DNA of 64,000 bases from Nostoc sp. HK-01 (GTDB lineage Bacteria > Cyanobacteriota > Cyanobacteriia > Cyanobacteriales > Nostocaceae). The stretch lies in the NCBI GenBank assembly GCA_003990705.1, contig AP018318.1, positions 1,925,501 to 1,989,500 of the forward strand, in the 5' to 3' direction. The notes under the pieces were generated by a model. It did no database searches, was not told the DNA's origin, and was given only the letters and a program-made list of their open reading frames with translations. The translations under genes and the position numbers were made by a program. Positions 27,621 to 37,031 of the stretch are shown in pieces; positions within the stretch are counted from its first letter, which is position 1; every line of letters begins with the position of its first letter.

Positions 27621-28139
27621 ATGGCAAATTTTATGATACGTTGGCTAAGTTTACTACCAATTATGCTCAGTCTGTTTCTGATGGGATGTTCTACCCAATC
27701 AACGGCTAAAACTCCTATTCAAGTACCAACAGCCACTGGTCAGACACTACCAATTTCAGCTACAGCGGTTGTTCCTAACGGGACAAAAATTGAGTTGGAA
27801 GTGGCAGTAACTCCAGAACAGCAGGCAAAAGGCTTGATGAATAGACCTGCATTACCAGATAATCGCGGTATGTTATTCAAGTTTCCTTCGGCACAACCTG
27901 TGCAGTTTTGGATGAAGAATGTGCCTGTGGCGCTGGATATGGTCTTTTTACAAAATGGGGTAGTGAAGTATATTCAGGTTGCTGCACCGCCTTGTCCTAG
28001 TGAACCTTGTGGGACTTATGGGCCAAACGTACCAATTGATACTGTAATTGAACTGCGTGCAGGACGAGCCAAAGAATTAAATCTCAAGTTAGGAGATAGT
28101 GTCAAAATTAAATTTTTACAGAACAGTAGTTTACGGTAA
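27621..28139 (+). CDS. DUF192 lipoprotein
   Basis: The protein has 172 residues. A lipoprotein signal (SLFLMGCST, lipobox Cys near 23) leads into a DUF192 domain: a small beta-rich fold with AKGLMNRPALPDNRGMLFKF, FWMKNVPVALDMVFL and a Cys pair in PPCPSEPC. DUF192 proteins occur in archaea and bacteria as secreted, often pathway-linked proteins of unknown function. The gene starts 104 bp after recG and could be read from that transcript. A start at the ATG four codons later is also possible. Confidence 0.85.
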   Translation: MANFMIRWLSLLPIMLSLFLMGCSTQSTAKTPIQVPTATGQTLPISATAVVPNGTKIELEVAVTPEQQAKGLMNRPALPDNRGMLFKFPSAQPVQFWMKNVPVALDMVFLQNGVVKYIQVAAPPCPSEPCGTYGPNVPIDTVIELRAGRAKELNLKLGDSVKIKFLQNSSLR

Positions 28140-28399
28140 TAAGCCCTAAAAACCTTGTTAAATAAGCTAGAAAAATATCTAATCAATAATTTTTTTGTAA
28201 AAAAACTGTTAAGTAGATATAAACTAGCTAATTGTCTCTAGGGCATCTAATATGATTACAAAAATAGTCAAAAAAACTACTTAAGAGGTAAAATAACAAT
28301 CTTACGGTTTCATTGCGAAAAATCTTCCTTTTGGCGTAAGTGTAAACAGTCTCTCATAAGGGAGCATAGGCTATGGAATCTTTGTTACTTAAAGTGTAA

Positions 28400-28529
28400 T
28401 TAAATAGAACACTCAGGCAAATTGAGGATGAAGCTAATTTAACTTGCTGAAGTGCTGCTAGAAAATTAAACAAACCGATAATTTAGAGCCTGAGATTGCT
28501 CAATTTTTGGGAAAAAGTGTTCTATTTAA
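28400..28529. mobile_element. Possible 130-bp MITE-like element with 14-bp terminal inverted repeats
   Basis: TTAAATAGAACACT (28400-28413) is matched perfectly by AGTGTTCTATTTAA (28516-28529), and an inner AAATTGAG is also mirrored. No transposase frame fits. No clear target-site duplication is seen. The right part also reads, with a frameshift, as a protein-like tail ending IFWDLNPVIA near 28575, so a decayed gene is an alternative. Confidence 0.4.
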
Positions 28530-28575
28530 GGATTATCAAGCAATATTTTGGGATCTTAATCCGGTAATTGCATAG
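28450..28575 (+). pseudogene. Possible decayed gene remnant
   Basis: One frame reads AARKLNKP, and after a shift of frame DNLEPEIAQFLGKSV, then FKDYQAIFWDLNPVIA and a TAG. The text looks protein-like but is only about 40 residues and interrupted. I cannot name the parent. Confidence 0.25.
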
Positions 28576-28661
28576 TCTCAACTGAAGTAGTAGCTGCGGA
28601 CAAAAGAGGAATGGTGAATAGATATATGACCATACAAACTAAACAAGGAGGTGAGTTACAA

Positions 28662-28853
28662 ATGTCACCATCAACATATTCACGACTGATTCATTTTTTA
28701 CAGGAAGATTTGTCAATTTCGGCAGCATCTCTAGCAGTAGCTTTACGGCATCGGGAACAAGATCCTGGGCCTTTGCCGATGATTCTTTGGCAGTATGGGT
28801 TGATTACGATGGAACAGTTAGAACAAATTTATGATTGGCTAGAAACTGTTTAA
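28662..28853 (+). CDS. DUF2949 small protein
   Basis: The protein has 63 residues from ATG 28662. The text STYSRLIHFLQEDLSIS, ALRHREQDPGPLPMILWQYG and TMEQLEQIYDWLE matches the short helical DUF2949 family found in cyanobacteria; function unknown. The start is decided by a near-perfect Shine-Dalgarno AGGAGGTGA at 28646-28654, seven bases before this ATG. Earlier in-frame starts at 28611 and 28626 would add residues with no support. A strong terminator follows at 28968. Confidence 0.8.
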   Translation: MSPSTYSRLIHFLQEDLSISAASLAVALRHREQDPGPLPMILWQYGLITMEQLEQIYDWLETV

Positions 28854-28967
28854 GTATGAATGCTCATGGGGGAGAATTAAGGTATGTCACATCCACCCTG
28901 CCTAGGAACGAGGCTGATAGATAGGACAATTAACTTTTACCAATCCTACTTATTTAAATGCAGGTTG

Positions 28968-29012
28968 AAAGAGCGAGTTAAAGATGGTTATTCTACTCGC
29001 TCTTTTAATTTT
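28968..29012 (+). terminator. Intrinsic terminator
   Basis: Perfect 11-bp stem AAAGAGCGAGT (28968-28978) / ACTCGCTCTTT (28995-29005), followed by TAATTTT. It ends the DUF2949 transcript and lies between convergent genes. Confidence 0.75.
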
Positions 29013-29066
29013 GGTCATTTATCTTTAGTTTTCAACCATTGACGATTGACCATTAATGATTAACTG

Positions 29067-30218
29067 TTAACCATTGAGTACTCTAGCTGCTGCCGCTACA
29101 CCAGCACCAGGAGTAAAGTTTTCATAGCCTAGTTCTAACAGCACGACTTCTAGGGATGCTATGCAGCTAAGGATATCGCGATCGCTGACAAAGCCCAAGT
29201 GACCAATACGGAAAATTTTATTTTTCAAATGGTCTTGACCACCGGCTAAAGCAATATCAAAACGCTTGTTCATTAACGAACGAATTTTATCCGCTTCAAT
29301 ATCTGGCGGTGCTACTGCTGTAATTGCTGGACTAGCATAGCTATCTGCGGCAAACAACGGTAAGTTTAATCCTTTAATAGCTGCGCGGGTAGCATTCTTT
29401 TGCCGTTCATGTCTGCCAAAAATTGATTCTAAACCTTCTGCTTTCATCATCCCCAAGGTAGTATGCAGTGCCACAATTAAATTCACTGGGGGAGTGAAAG
29501 GAGTGGTATTCTTAGCCGCAGATTTCCGGTATTTACCTAAATCTAAATAATATTTTGGCAATTTAGCTGTTTTATAAGCTTCCCATGCCTTAGCGCTCAC
29601 AGAAACAAAACCCAAACCTGGGGGAATCATGTAACCTTTTTGCGAACCGGAGGCGACGACATCTAATCCCCACGCATCAACAGGTAAATTGAAAGCACCC
29701 AAACTAGTTACAGCATCAACAATGATTAAAGCTTCACCATGTTCTTTAACGTGGCGGTTGATGGTTTCTAAGTCATTGAGAACGCCGGTCGATGTTTCAC
29801 TGTGGGTGATAACAACAGCTTTGATTTCTTTAGCTGTATCGGCTTGCAGTTTTTCAGCAAACTGTGCTGGGTCTAAAGGTTTACCCCATTCCGCAGTAAT
29901 AGTCTCAACGTTTAAACCATAGGCTTGGCTAACTTCAGCCCAGCGTTCACCAAATTTACCATTACAACCAATTAAAACGCGATCGCCTGGAGAAAGAAAA
30001 TTAATAATCCCAGCTTCTACTGCACCTGTACCGCTGACATTCAACATCAGTACATCGCTTTCGGTTTGATGCAGCCATTTGAGGTTAGCTGTCACCTCCG
30101 CCAAAATGTTACTAAACTCACTGGTACGATGACCAATGGGGTGTTTGGCTAAAGCCAGTAAAGCAGCTTCTGGCACCGGTGTCGGGCCAGGAATCATCAG
30201 CATCAGCTTATCTTCCAT
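29067..30218 (-). CDS. Class V aminotransferase (serine/alanine-glyoxylate type)
   Basis: The protein has 383 residues and is PLP-dependent: MIPGPTPVPEAALLA at the start, SGTGAVEAGIINFLSPGD, IVDAVTSLGAF, and SGSQKGYMIPPGLGF with the Schiff-base lysine in SQK. This is the serine-pyruvate/alanine-glyoxylate aminotransferase group. In cyanobacteria it would convert photorespiratory glyoxylate to glycine; related proteins were once annotated as the small subunit of a soluble hydrogenase. The exact amino donor cannot be told from sequence. It is a monocistronic minus-strand gene, with heptamer repeats (29033-29066) right after its stop. Confidence 0.92.
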   Translation of the reverse strand: MEDKLMLMIPGPTPVPEAALLALAKHPIGHRTSEFSNILAEVTANLKWLHQTESDVLMLNVSGTGAVEAGIINFLSPGDRVLIGCNGKFGERWAEVSQAYGLNVETITAEWGKPLDPAQFAEKLQADTAKEIKAVVITHSETSTGVLNDLETINRHVKEHGEALIIVDAVTSLGAFNLPVDAWGLDVVASGSQKGYMIPPGLGFVSVSAKAWEAYKTAKLPKYYLDLGKYRKSAAKNTTPFTPPVNLIVALHTTLGMMKAEGLESIFGRHERQKNATRAAIKGLNLPLFAADSYASPAITAVAPPDIEADKIRSLMNKRFDIALAGGQDHLKNKIFRIGHLGFVSDRDILSCIASLEVVLLELGYENFTPGAGVAAAARVLNG

Positions 30219-30641
30219 GTCTTTGTCCTAATAATCAAATAATAGTTAAAGGTTTAGGGATGGTTAATTCTGGAGCAAAATTTATACATATTTATTTGAG
30301 TTCTGCACCAGTATTTTTTGTATTCTCCAAATCCATAAAATTCTTGGTCAGCTTGACCTTTACAATTTATTGAGAATTCTAGATAACCTGAAACCTGGTT
30401 TGAGGCAATCTCAGCAGACGTATCAATCACCACGTCTGATAATTTACTAGGGGTTAATCTTTGGCTAACGTGAAGGAGACATCTAAGTTTTCACCCAGTT
30501 TGTTGAAGTTTGATAGCAGCGATTATCTAGAATCTCACAAATTGGGTACAGGTACAATGACTTAGAAAATTTTGTCGTGTCTAGTTTGAACAGGAAATAG
30601 GTAACAGGGAAATCTCCCTAATTATTTTGACTCATAAAATA
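30219..30641. other. Intergenic region upstream of the aminotransferase
   Basis: About 420 bp without a credible ORF. A short inverted repeat CAGACGT...ACGTCTG lies at 30415-30437. The aminotransferase promoter is expected here but was not located. Confidence 0.35.
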
Positions 30642-30662
30642 AGAGCGATGTGCGATCGCTCT
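30642..30662 (-). terminator. Terminator of the PEP-CTERM gene
   Basis: AGAGCGAT / ATCGCTCT stem with a 5-nt loop, followed on the minus strand by TATTTTATG. It lies about 80 bp past the stop codon at 30741. The right arm contains a HIP1-like site. Confidence 0.55.
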
Positions 30663-30740
30663 CTGTGATCCTTTACAGCCGATTGTCGGTAAATGAGGTG
30701 CAAATTTTTAGACTAAAATTATATATTCTTAGTTTAAGCT

Positions 30741-31391
30741 TCAGCTTTGGCTTTTAGTCGCTGCTTTTTTTTTGTGGCGTAAAGCTACACCAAAAACACC
30801 TGCTGCTAACGAACCGATGATAGTTACGGGTTCGGGAACAGGTTCATTACCTCCAGAAGTGCGAACAGTTAGACTTGAGGCTAGGTACTGATCGAATATA
30901 TCGACAACTCCAAATCCTACAGTGTATGTTCCGGCTGTCGTGAATGTGTAAGCAGTCTGAGATGCAGTTTGTCCAAAATTTCCCACTTGTCTTACATCAG
31001 CCAGTTTATTTAGAGAAGTACCAATAGAGTAAAACGAATAGTCATTATAAGGTAAATAGTCACCTGCTTGGAACCGCCAATTAAATCTCAACACATCTCC
31101 GGCTTGGACTGTAATAGTATTTTTAATTGCCGAAGCATTGTTAACATTTTGACTATTCAAAGTATCTAAGGCTCCGCTGGCTAGTCCTAAGAATGACTCT
31201 ACAGCAGTGTCGGCAACTCCACCACCAGAAATAATGGCTTGTTGACTACTCAAACTAAAATTGCCAATACCCTGCCATCCAGTAAAATCTGAGATGTTAA
31301 TCACTGCTGCTTGAGATGGACTAGCAGCAAAAACAAATGTTGCTCCAGCACCAGCCAGCAGTAACATATTTGCCAAGCCAAAGTTTTTCAT
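30741..31391 (-). CDS. PEP-CTERM sorting-signal protein
   Basis: The protein has 216 residues. A signal peptide (MKNFGLANMLLLAGAG, cleavage after SQA-A) and a C-terminal VPEPVTIIGSLAAG hydrophobic segment followed by RHKKK form the PEP-CTERM anchor recognised by exosortase in bacteria that make exopolysaccharide. The mature part is beta-rich (FTTAGTYTVGFGVVDIFDQ, LRFNWRFQAGDYLPYNDYS) and resembles PEP-CTERM adhesin-like proteins, without enzymatic motifs. An upstream start at 31475 would put 28 extra residues before the signal peptide, so ATG 31391 is preferred. Confidence 0.85.
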   Translation of the reverse strand: MKNFGLANMLLLAGAGATFVFAASPSQAAVINISDFTGWQGIGNFSLSSQQAIISGGGVADTAVESFLGLASGALDTLNSQNVNNASAIKNTITVQAGDVLRFNWRFQAGDYLPYNDYSFYSIGTSLNKLADVRQVGNFGQTASQTAYTFTTAGTYTVGFGVVDIFDQYLASSLTVRTSGGNEPVPEPVTIIGSLAAGVFGVALRHKKKAATKSQS

Positions 31392-31938
31392 TGTATTTAC
31401 TATTGTAAAGATTACAAACTTGCTCCCAAAAAGAATTACATACAAAAAATTACATAAAAGATTATCATTAATCAACTGCTGCGATCAAAAATGAGAAAAT
31501 GACTAAAGCATTTTCTCTCATCCTCCTCTTTATTTGAGCTACTAACTGAGGCTCACTCTCTTCCCAACTGAGGATAGCTGCTTTTTACCCCCATGAAAAA
31601 TTAGTACATATTTAGGCATCCTGATGCTAGGACGAGATGAGATGCTTTGTGAGCTATTGATGATACTAGATACTCTTATCTAATAAAGCAATTCCAAGCA
31701 AGGGTTTTTACTGAGCTTCATGAAATTTTTATATCTAAAATTGTGATTAATCACAATAGGGTGCTATTTGCTATCAAATATAATAGTAGTCATACATAAT
31801 CAGAGTTTATTTATAGCAGTCTTGTTTTCATTTATAAGACATACTGAATAAATAATAATTTTATATACAATTTATGTAGATTTAATTTTTACGTAAATAA
31901 ATTTCAACATCCATCGTCAAGCAATCCCCACGCCTAAT
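31392..31938. other. Intergenic region with a hairpin
   Basis: It contains an imperfect inverted repeat, ATGAGAAAATG (31491-31501) and CATTTTCTCTCAT (31509-31521), in the upstream region of the PEP-CTERM gene. The remaining 400 bp is AT-rich with no gene seen. Confidence 0.4.
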
Positions 31939-32556
31939 TTACAATTTCTCTTCAACCTTGACTCCATTTCTTCTAATAATTGCAGCTGGAATTCCCACAA
32001 CTACACAATCATTAGGGACATCTTTGACAACAACTGCATTTGCGCCAATTGTGACATTATTACCTACTTGAATATTACCTAATACTTTAGCACCTGCCGT
32101 AATCCGAACATTGTTGCCAATTTTGGGACGACCTGATTTATCTTTATATCCAATTGTTACTTGTTGGTTTATCCAACATTGTTCACCTATATCTGCCATA
32201 ATAATAGTGCTAAATCCATGCTGTATAAATAAACCAGCACCAATGCAACAGGAAGAATCTAAGAAAAGAGAAGGACATTCTGGGTAAAGTATTTTCAGTA
32301 AATACATCGAAATACGCCCATTCAAATTGCCTTTAAATAGACGATAATAGTACAAATTTCTAAACTCTTGTGTTTTGTAGAGTAAGACAAGTAATTGCAT
32401 CCATAAGTGTTGCTCTGGCAAACTTAAAACTTCAGCCCATCGTTTGATATCAGCAGTAATAATTTCTTTTTCTGTTGTTAAGATAAATGGGATTAATAGT
32501 GGCAAAAACCAGAAAATTATGAAACTAAAAATAGCTTGTTTAATCAAATTTTTCAT
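31939..32556 (-). CDS. Serine acetyltransferase-like hexapeptide-repeat acyltransferase
   Basis: The protein has 205 residues. The N-terminal 30 are hydrophobic (IFSFIIFWFLPLLIPFIL), a likely membrane segment that CysE lacks. The C-terminal half is a left-handed beta-helix with hexapeptide repeats (IGAGLFIQHG, IGEQCWINQQVTIGY, IGNNVRITAGAKVLGNIQVGNNVTIGANAVV) and a PAAIIRR end, typical of serine/sugar O-acetyltransferases. The membrane segment suggests an envelope-polysaccharide role rather than cysteine synthesis; that is inference. The longest frame opens at TTG 32568; ATG 32556 is used. Confidence 0.8.
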   Translation of the reverse strand: MKNLIKQAIFSFIIFWFLPLLIPFILTTEKEIITADIKRWAEVLSLPEQHLWMQLLVLLYKTQEFRNLYYYRLFKGNLNGRISMYLLKILYPECPSLFLDSSCCIGAGLFIQHGFSTIIMADIGEQCWINQQVTIGYKDKSGRPKIGNNVRITAGAKVLGNIQVGNNVTIGANAVVVKDVPNDCVVVGIPAAIIRRNGVKVEEKL

Positions 32557-32911
32557 AATATTTACCAAATAATTATCAGTGGATGCTTGGTAATCGTTAT
32601 CAGTGATAGTTAGATTTTACGCAGCTGTTCTACTTAGTATTAAAACTGCTAGATGCAATGTATCCGATAAAACTTGTAATGGCAATATTTGCGGAATTAT
32701 GGATGTATGCACGCTAATGCGTTTAAATTAATGCTTTGATGTTATTTAAATCTTTGTAATGGGCTATAAAGCATCTTTCTCGCTGTTTTTCAGAAACTCG
32801 TCCCAGGCTATGGATCTGAAAAACATTCATCAATTTTAAAATTAGTGAATTGAAACTACACAAAAACTGATAGCGTCAAACCAAGTAAAATCATATTCTG
32901 GAAGTCATAGC
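32557..32911. other. Intergenic region between divergent genes
   Basis: Between the acyltransferase and the ABC exporter. A 9-bp direct repeat TTATCAGTG occurs at 32573-32581 and 32597-32605 just upstream of the acyltransferase. This could be a binding site pair but it is short. Confidence 0.3.
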
Positions 32912-34636
32912 TTGAAAACCCGTTCTAATTACTGGCAACTACTGCCATATATCAAACCTCAATGGGCAAACATTATCAAAGGCTTAATCGGCATTATTGG
33001 ATACGTGCTGGCGACACTAACGTTAATTAATCTTGCAGGTAAGTTAGCAGCGCCTTTTGGTCAAGGTAATGTAGTAGCGATCGCCCAAATAGCTGGTGTT
33101 TGTGCTTTGGTATTTCTGGTACGTGGCTTTTTTCAGTCCGTACAAGATATGTACATGGCTAAAGTCGCTTTGAGAGTGGCTTATTATCTCCGCAAGCAAG
33201 TGTACAGCCATTTGCAAAAATTAGATTTAAGCTATTTTGAACAAGCCAAAACAGGTGATTTAGCTTACCGCCTCACAGAAGATGTAGATCGGGTGGGGGA
33301 AGTTGTCAATAAACTACTACATGACTTTATTCCCTGTTTGTTGCAATTAATCGCCATACCCATCTATATGATTTATTTGAATTGGCAACTCACACTAGCA
33401 ACAATTGTGATTGCACCGTTAATGGGAGTGTTAATTGGCTGGTTTGGGGAACGTCTACGTAAGTATTCTATTAAAAGTCAAAATCGCGTGTCGGGATTAT
33501 CGGCTATTTTGACAGAAGTTTTCAGCGGGATTCGCCTTGTCCAAGCGTTTGCAGCCGAAAATTATGAAATTGCTCGTTTTGGTTATGAAGCCGAGCGTTC
33601 TTTAAAAGCGAAGTATTCCGCAGAACGGCTCAAAGCTATCCAAATTCCCATCATCGGTTTTTTAGAAGCTTTAAGTGCTTTATCTTTATTAATGGTGGGT
33701 ACGTGGCAAATTTATCAACGCAACTTAACTGTGGGAGATTTTTTCAGTTATTTGGCGGCGGCTGCATTGTTAATTGATCCTATTGGTCATACTACCAACA
33801 ACTACAATGAGTTTAAACAAGGTGAAGCATCTTTAGACCGAGTGTTTGAATTGATGGCGATTCAACCAAGGGTAGTAGAAAAAACAATTGCGATCGCCCT
33901 GCCGCCAGTTAAAGGTAAAGTGGAATATCGTCATATTTCTTTCGCTTACAAACCTGGTGAGCCTGTACTCCAAGATATTAGTTTATTAGCATTACCCGGA
34001 GAAGCGATCGCTTTGGTGGGTGCTTCTGGTGCGGGGAAAACCACCTTTGTGAATCTTCTCCCCCGGTTTTATGACCCTAACTCTGGGGAAGTTTTCATCG
34101 ATGATATTGATATTCGGGATGTCACCTTACATAGTCTGCGGCGACAAATTGGCATTGTCCCCCAAGAAACAGTGATATTTTCGGGAACTATCGCCCAAAA
34201 TATTGCCTTTGGCCAAGATAATTTTGAAATGGATGCAGTCATAGCAGCCGCGAAAATTGCTAACGCTCATCAATTTATTACCCAGTTACCAGAAGGTTAT
34301 GAAACTTGGGTAGGCGAACGGGGGGTAAATTTATCGGGTGGACAAAGACAACGAATTGCGATCGCCCGTGCTGTGCTACTCAACCCGCGCATATTAATCT
34401 TAGATGAGGCGACATCTGCATTAGATTCAGAATCGGAAGCCTTGGTACAAGAAGCACTAGAAAGACTTATGCAGAACCGGACAGTATTTATTATTGCCCA
34501 CCGTTTAAGTACAGTCAGAAGATGCGATCGCATTCTGGTTGTGGAAAAAGGGCAAATTGTCGAATCAGGGAATCATGAGGAATTATTAAGCTTAGAAGGT
34601 CGCTATGCTAGATTTTATGCCCAGCAGTTTAGTTAG
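32912..34636 (+). CDS. ABC transporter, fused permease and ATPase (MsbA/lipid-exporter type)
   Basis: The protein has 574 residues. The N-terminal 310 or so form a six-helix ABC transmembrane domain (type-1 exporter). The C-terminal part is the ATPase with Walker A GASGAGKTT, Q-loop PQETVIFSGTI, signature LSGGQRQR and Walker B ILILDEATSALD, then the switch His in IIAHRLST. It would act as a homodimer exporting a lipid, peptide or glycolipid. It lacks the N-terminal peptidase seen in bacteriocin exporters. The start is TTG at 32912 with no ATG upstream in frame before a stop that I could see; MKTRSNYWQLL fits the family start. No HlyD partner is adjacent. Confidence 0.92.
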   Translation: MKTRSNYWQLLPYIKPQWANIIKGLIGIIGYVLATLTLINLAGKLAAPFGQGNVVAIAQIAGVCALVFLVRGFFQSVQDMYMAKVALRVAYYLRKQVYSHLQKLDLSYFEQAKTGDLAYRLTEDVDRVGEVVNKLLHDFIPCLLQLIAIPIYMIYLNWQLTLATIVIAPLMGVLIGWFGERLRKYSIKSQNRVSGLSAILTEVFSGIRLVQAFAAENYEIARFGYEAERSLKAKYSAERLKAIQIPIIGFLEALSALSLLMVGTWQIYQRNLTVGDFFSYLAAAALLIDPIGHTTNNYNEFKQGEASLDRVFELMAIQPRVVEKTIAIALPPVKGKVEYRHISFAYKPGEPVLQDISLLALPGEAIALVGASGAGKTTFVNLLPRFYDPNSGEVFIDDIDIRDVTLHSLRRQIGIVPQETVIFSGTIAQNIAFGQDNFEMDAVIAAAKIANAHQFITQLPEGYETWVGERGVNLSGGQRQRIAIARAVLLNPRILILDEATSALDSESEALVQEALERLMQNRTVFIIAHRLSTVRRCDRILVVEKGQIVESGNHEELLSLEGRYARFYAQQFS

Positions 34637-34684
34637 TGGTGAATGTGAAAATTTACCTGTGAAGTGCGATCGCCAGTCGTCATA

Positions 34685-36073
34685 CTACCAAGGATTGCCA
34701 ATCAGTGTAAATCCAGCCCAATAATAAGGATGAGATAATTCATCCTCATCAAGCTCATCCAACTCACGTAACTCGGAAGAAGCAGCACCACGAATTCGGG
34801 GATTATTTTCCAAACTAACACGCTCTTTGAGCATATCGATTTGAGCTTGTCGTAGTGCTTCTGACTTAACTGGATTAGCTTTCAGTTTTTCGTAAAATTG
34901 AATCATCAAAGCCAATGTCCCGCCATCACTAACCGCCCAAAGACTGGCCAAAGCGGCTTTTGCACCTGACTGTACAGCTAACCCAGCAAACCCCAACTCA
35001 GCTTGAGAATCACCCAATGCAGTACGACAAGCACTTAATACTAATAACTGCACAGGAGGTTTATTGAGTCCGAGAGTTTTCAGTTCATCTAAGCGAATTT
35101 TTTTATCCCAAAACTGGATATAAGATTTATCAACAGAACCCTGAGCAAATTCAGCATGGGTAGCTAAATGTACTATTCCAAAAGGATAAATAGCACGTTC
35201 TTTTTTCAGATTTTTGAGAGTGAATCCTTGGTTTAATAAAGACTTACCCTTCCAGTTATTGTTAATAATGCTAGATAGTTCTAAGGGTACAGCAGGTAAA
35301 GGTTCCAGGCTTTGAAATTTTGATGCCCCCATTGCTAAAACCTGGGTTTTTGTAATATTTGTCAATTGAAAATCTAAAAGACTGAAAGCCGGAATAATCG
35401 TTAAACTATACTTCTCGATTAAAAATGTTTTGCCATCAGAAACCGCAGCTAAAGGAACAGTCCGTAAGCCACCGCCTAAACAAAATATCAGATTATTAAT
35501 ACCTTGTGTTTGTAATTCAGATGCCAAAGGAGTAATTAGGAAGTCATATATTTTTTTGCCAGAATCTAGATATTGCTTTTGTGAAGAGGCTGGATTAATC
35601 ACATCATTGCGGAATTTCGTGACTAAGTTAGTCAATACCGCTTTTTTAGCTGCTGGGATACGTTTATGAATTGATGATTTGTCTGGCAAAACCAATATTA
35701 AATCGAGTTGTTCAGCAGTTGGAATTGCATATATTAAGGCGCTTTTTCTCCCAACTTTTTGATTAATATTCTTGAGAACTTGACTGATTTTATTGACTTC
35801 AATAACCTGATTTGAAGGCAATTTCACCCGCATGTATTCATCATATTGCTGCTTCCAGCCCCTTTCAATATGGATAACAGCCGAGTTAATATCTTCACTG
35901 TCTAGTAATCTTTTAATCACCTCCGGTTGCAACCGAGATACAGGAAGTGTATTTTGTTTTTCTATTGGCTGAACTGCCTTAATTTCTGCTTGGCTAAATT
36001 TGAGCAAGTCCAGCCCAATTATAAATAAACTAAGGATTGAAAGCGCTAATAAATTTAGCCTACGCCTGTTCAT
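34685..36073 (-). CDS. CHAT-domain protein (caspase-like fold), membrane-targeted
   Basis: The protein has 462 residues. The N-terminus has a hydrophobic segment (LALSILSLFIIGL), a signal anchor. The C-terminal half, about 200-462, is a CHAT domain: HLATHAEF with His306 and LSACRTALGD with Cys349 form the expected catalytic dyad, followed by GFAGLAVQSGAKAALASLWAVSDGGT and HPYYWAGFTLIG. No TPR repeats precede it, unlike most CHAT proteins. A cleavage activity toward a partner protein is plausible from family knowledge but the substrate is unknown. Convergent with the ABC exporter gene (48-bp gap). Confidence 0.9.
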   Translation of the reverse strand: MNRRRLNLLALSILSLFIIGLDLLKFSQAEIKAVQPIEKQNTLPVSRLQPEVIKRLLDSEDINSAVIHIERGWKQQYDEYMRVKLPSNQVIEVNKISQVLKNINQKVGRKSALIYAIPTAEQLDLILVLPDKSSIHKRIPAAKKAVLTNLVTKFRNDVINPASSQKQYLDSGKKIYDFLITPLASELQTQGINNLIFCLGGGLRTVPLAAVSDGKTFLIEKYSLTIIPAFSLLDFQLTNITKTQVLAMGASKFQSLEPLPAVPLELSSIINNNWKGKSLLNQGFTLKNLKKERAIYPFGIVHLATHAEFAQGSVDKSYIQFWDKKIRLDELKTLGLNKPPVQLLVLSACRTALGDSQAELGFAGLAVQSGAKAALASLWAVSDGGTLALMIQFYEKLKANPVKSEALRQAQIDMLKERVSLENNPRIRGAASSELRELDELDEDELSHPYYWAGFTLIGNPW

Positions 36074-36256
36074 ATTTTTTATGGGACAATATTATGAATT
36101 AATTTTCAAGGATTAATATAACTAAATAAAAATTTAAATTAACCGCAGATGTATATGCACTAACAGCTTGCCGCAGGCTACGCGCATAGGAAGAATTTCA
36201 GGTAATTCTGTTACCTATAACCTATCGCCTGCTGTATGTTCAAATCATAACCTAAA

Positions 36257-36293
36257 TTGTTAGGTGTTGATTAATTGTTAGGTGTTGATTGAG
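36257..36293. repeat. Short direct repeat
   Basis: TTGTTAGGTGTTGATT is present twice in tandem between the CHAT and PpiC genes. A fragment of palindromic repeat (GCTTGCCGCAGGCTACGCGC) lies shortly before, near 36166. Confidence 0.6.
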
Positions 36294-36305
36294 AAATTGA
36301 TAAGG

Positions 36306-37031
36306 TTATTGGCTGTGAGATTGGATTTGCTTTTGCTGTTCTTGTAGCCAAGCTTCAAAAAGTTCATTCAGTAATCTTGCTTTCATATGGTCATCTAGTT
36401 GGGCGGGAATAAATTTTTCCAAACGCAAAATCACAACCCATTCAGCTATGCGGGCTGGTGGTATAACTTGACCTGGTTGACTGCTAGATAACAACTGTAC
36501 CATTCCCGGATGAATTGCTTGTAGTTCAACAGGGCCGACTAATCCACCAGTTTGGGCTTCTGGGCCTTGAGAGTATTCTTTGGCGACTTCTGCAAATGAC
36601 TGTTCTTTAGCCTGGAGGCGAAAGTAAAGCTCTTGGACAAGTCCAATATCTTGGGTGCGTAGCAGAGAATAAATTACTTTATCTAGCTTGCTTTTGTTTT
36701 GAAAAAAGTAAGATTCTAGCTTGTTACCCCAAGTGTCTAGCTTGAATTTCTCAATTTTCAGTCGGCGAATGGTGACAGCTTCTAATTGATCTACTGTTAT
36801 ACCGTGATACGCCATCCAGGCTTTAATATCCGCATCAGTTTTTAACTGTCGTTCTAGATAAAACTGCTGTTGAGCGCGGGTAATTTCTTCTGGTGTACAT
36901 TCTATAGTTGCGATCGCTTCATCAATAATTAATTCCCGTAGTAATTGTGGCAGCATTTGGTAACTTGCCAGCAAAGGGATTAGTTCGGTCGCCTGGATTG
37001 CACGGTTGCCAATTTGGAGAACTTCTGTCAT
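36306..37031 (-). CDS. PpiC-type (parvulin) peptidylprolyl isomerase-like protein
   Basis: The protein has 241 residues. The N-terminal half is SurA-like helical (LLRELIIDEAIATIECTPEEI). About 110-205 is a parvulin domain (FAEVAKEYSQGPEAQTGGLVGPVELQAIHPGM), followed by a basic/Gln-rich end (EQQKQIQSHSQ). There is no signal peptide, so it is not a classical periplasmic SurA. From general knowledge, cyanobacteria often keep such genes near type I secretion genes, perhaps as export chaperones; no HlyB/HlyD is adjacent here. The ATG at 37031 is preceded by no clear Shine-Dalgarno sequence. Confidence 0.82.
   Translation of the reverse strand: MTEVLQIGNRAIQATELIPLLASYQMLPQLLRELIIDEAIATIECTPEEITRAQQQFYLERQLKTDADIKAWMAYHGITVDQLEAVTIRRLKIEKFKLDTWGNKLESYFFQNKSKLDKVIYSLLRTQDIGLVQELYFRLQAKEQSFAEVAKEYSQGPEAQTGGLVGPVELQAIHPGMVQLLSSSQPGQVIPPARIAEWVVILRLEKFIPAQLDDHMKARLLNELFEAWLQEQQKQIQSHSQ

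Noticed and set aside
32912-34636. ABC exporter as the type I exporter of the RTX protease
   Set aside because: No HlyD/TolC partner, 20 kb apart, and the sequence looks like the MsbA/lipid-exporter group.
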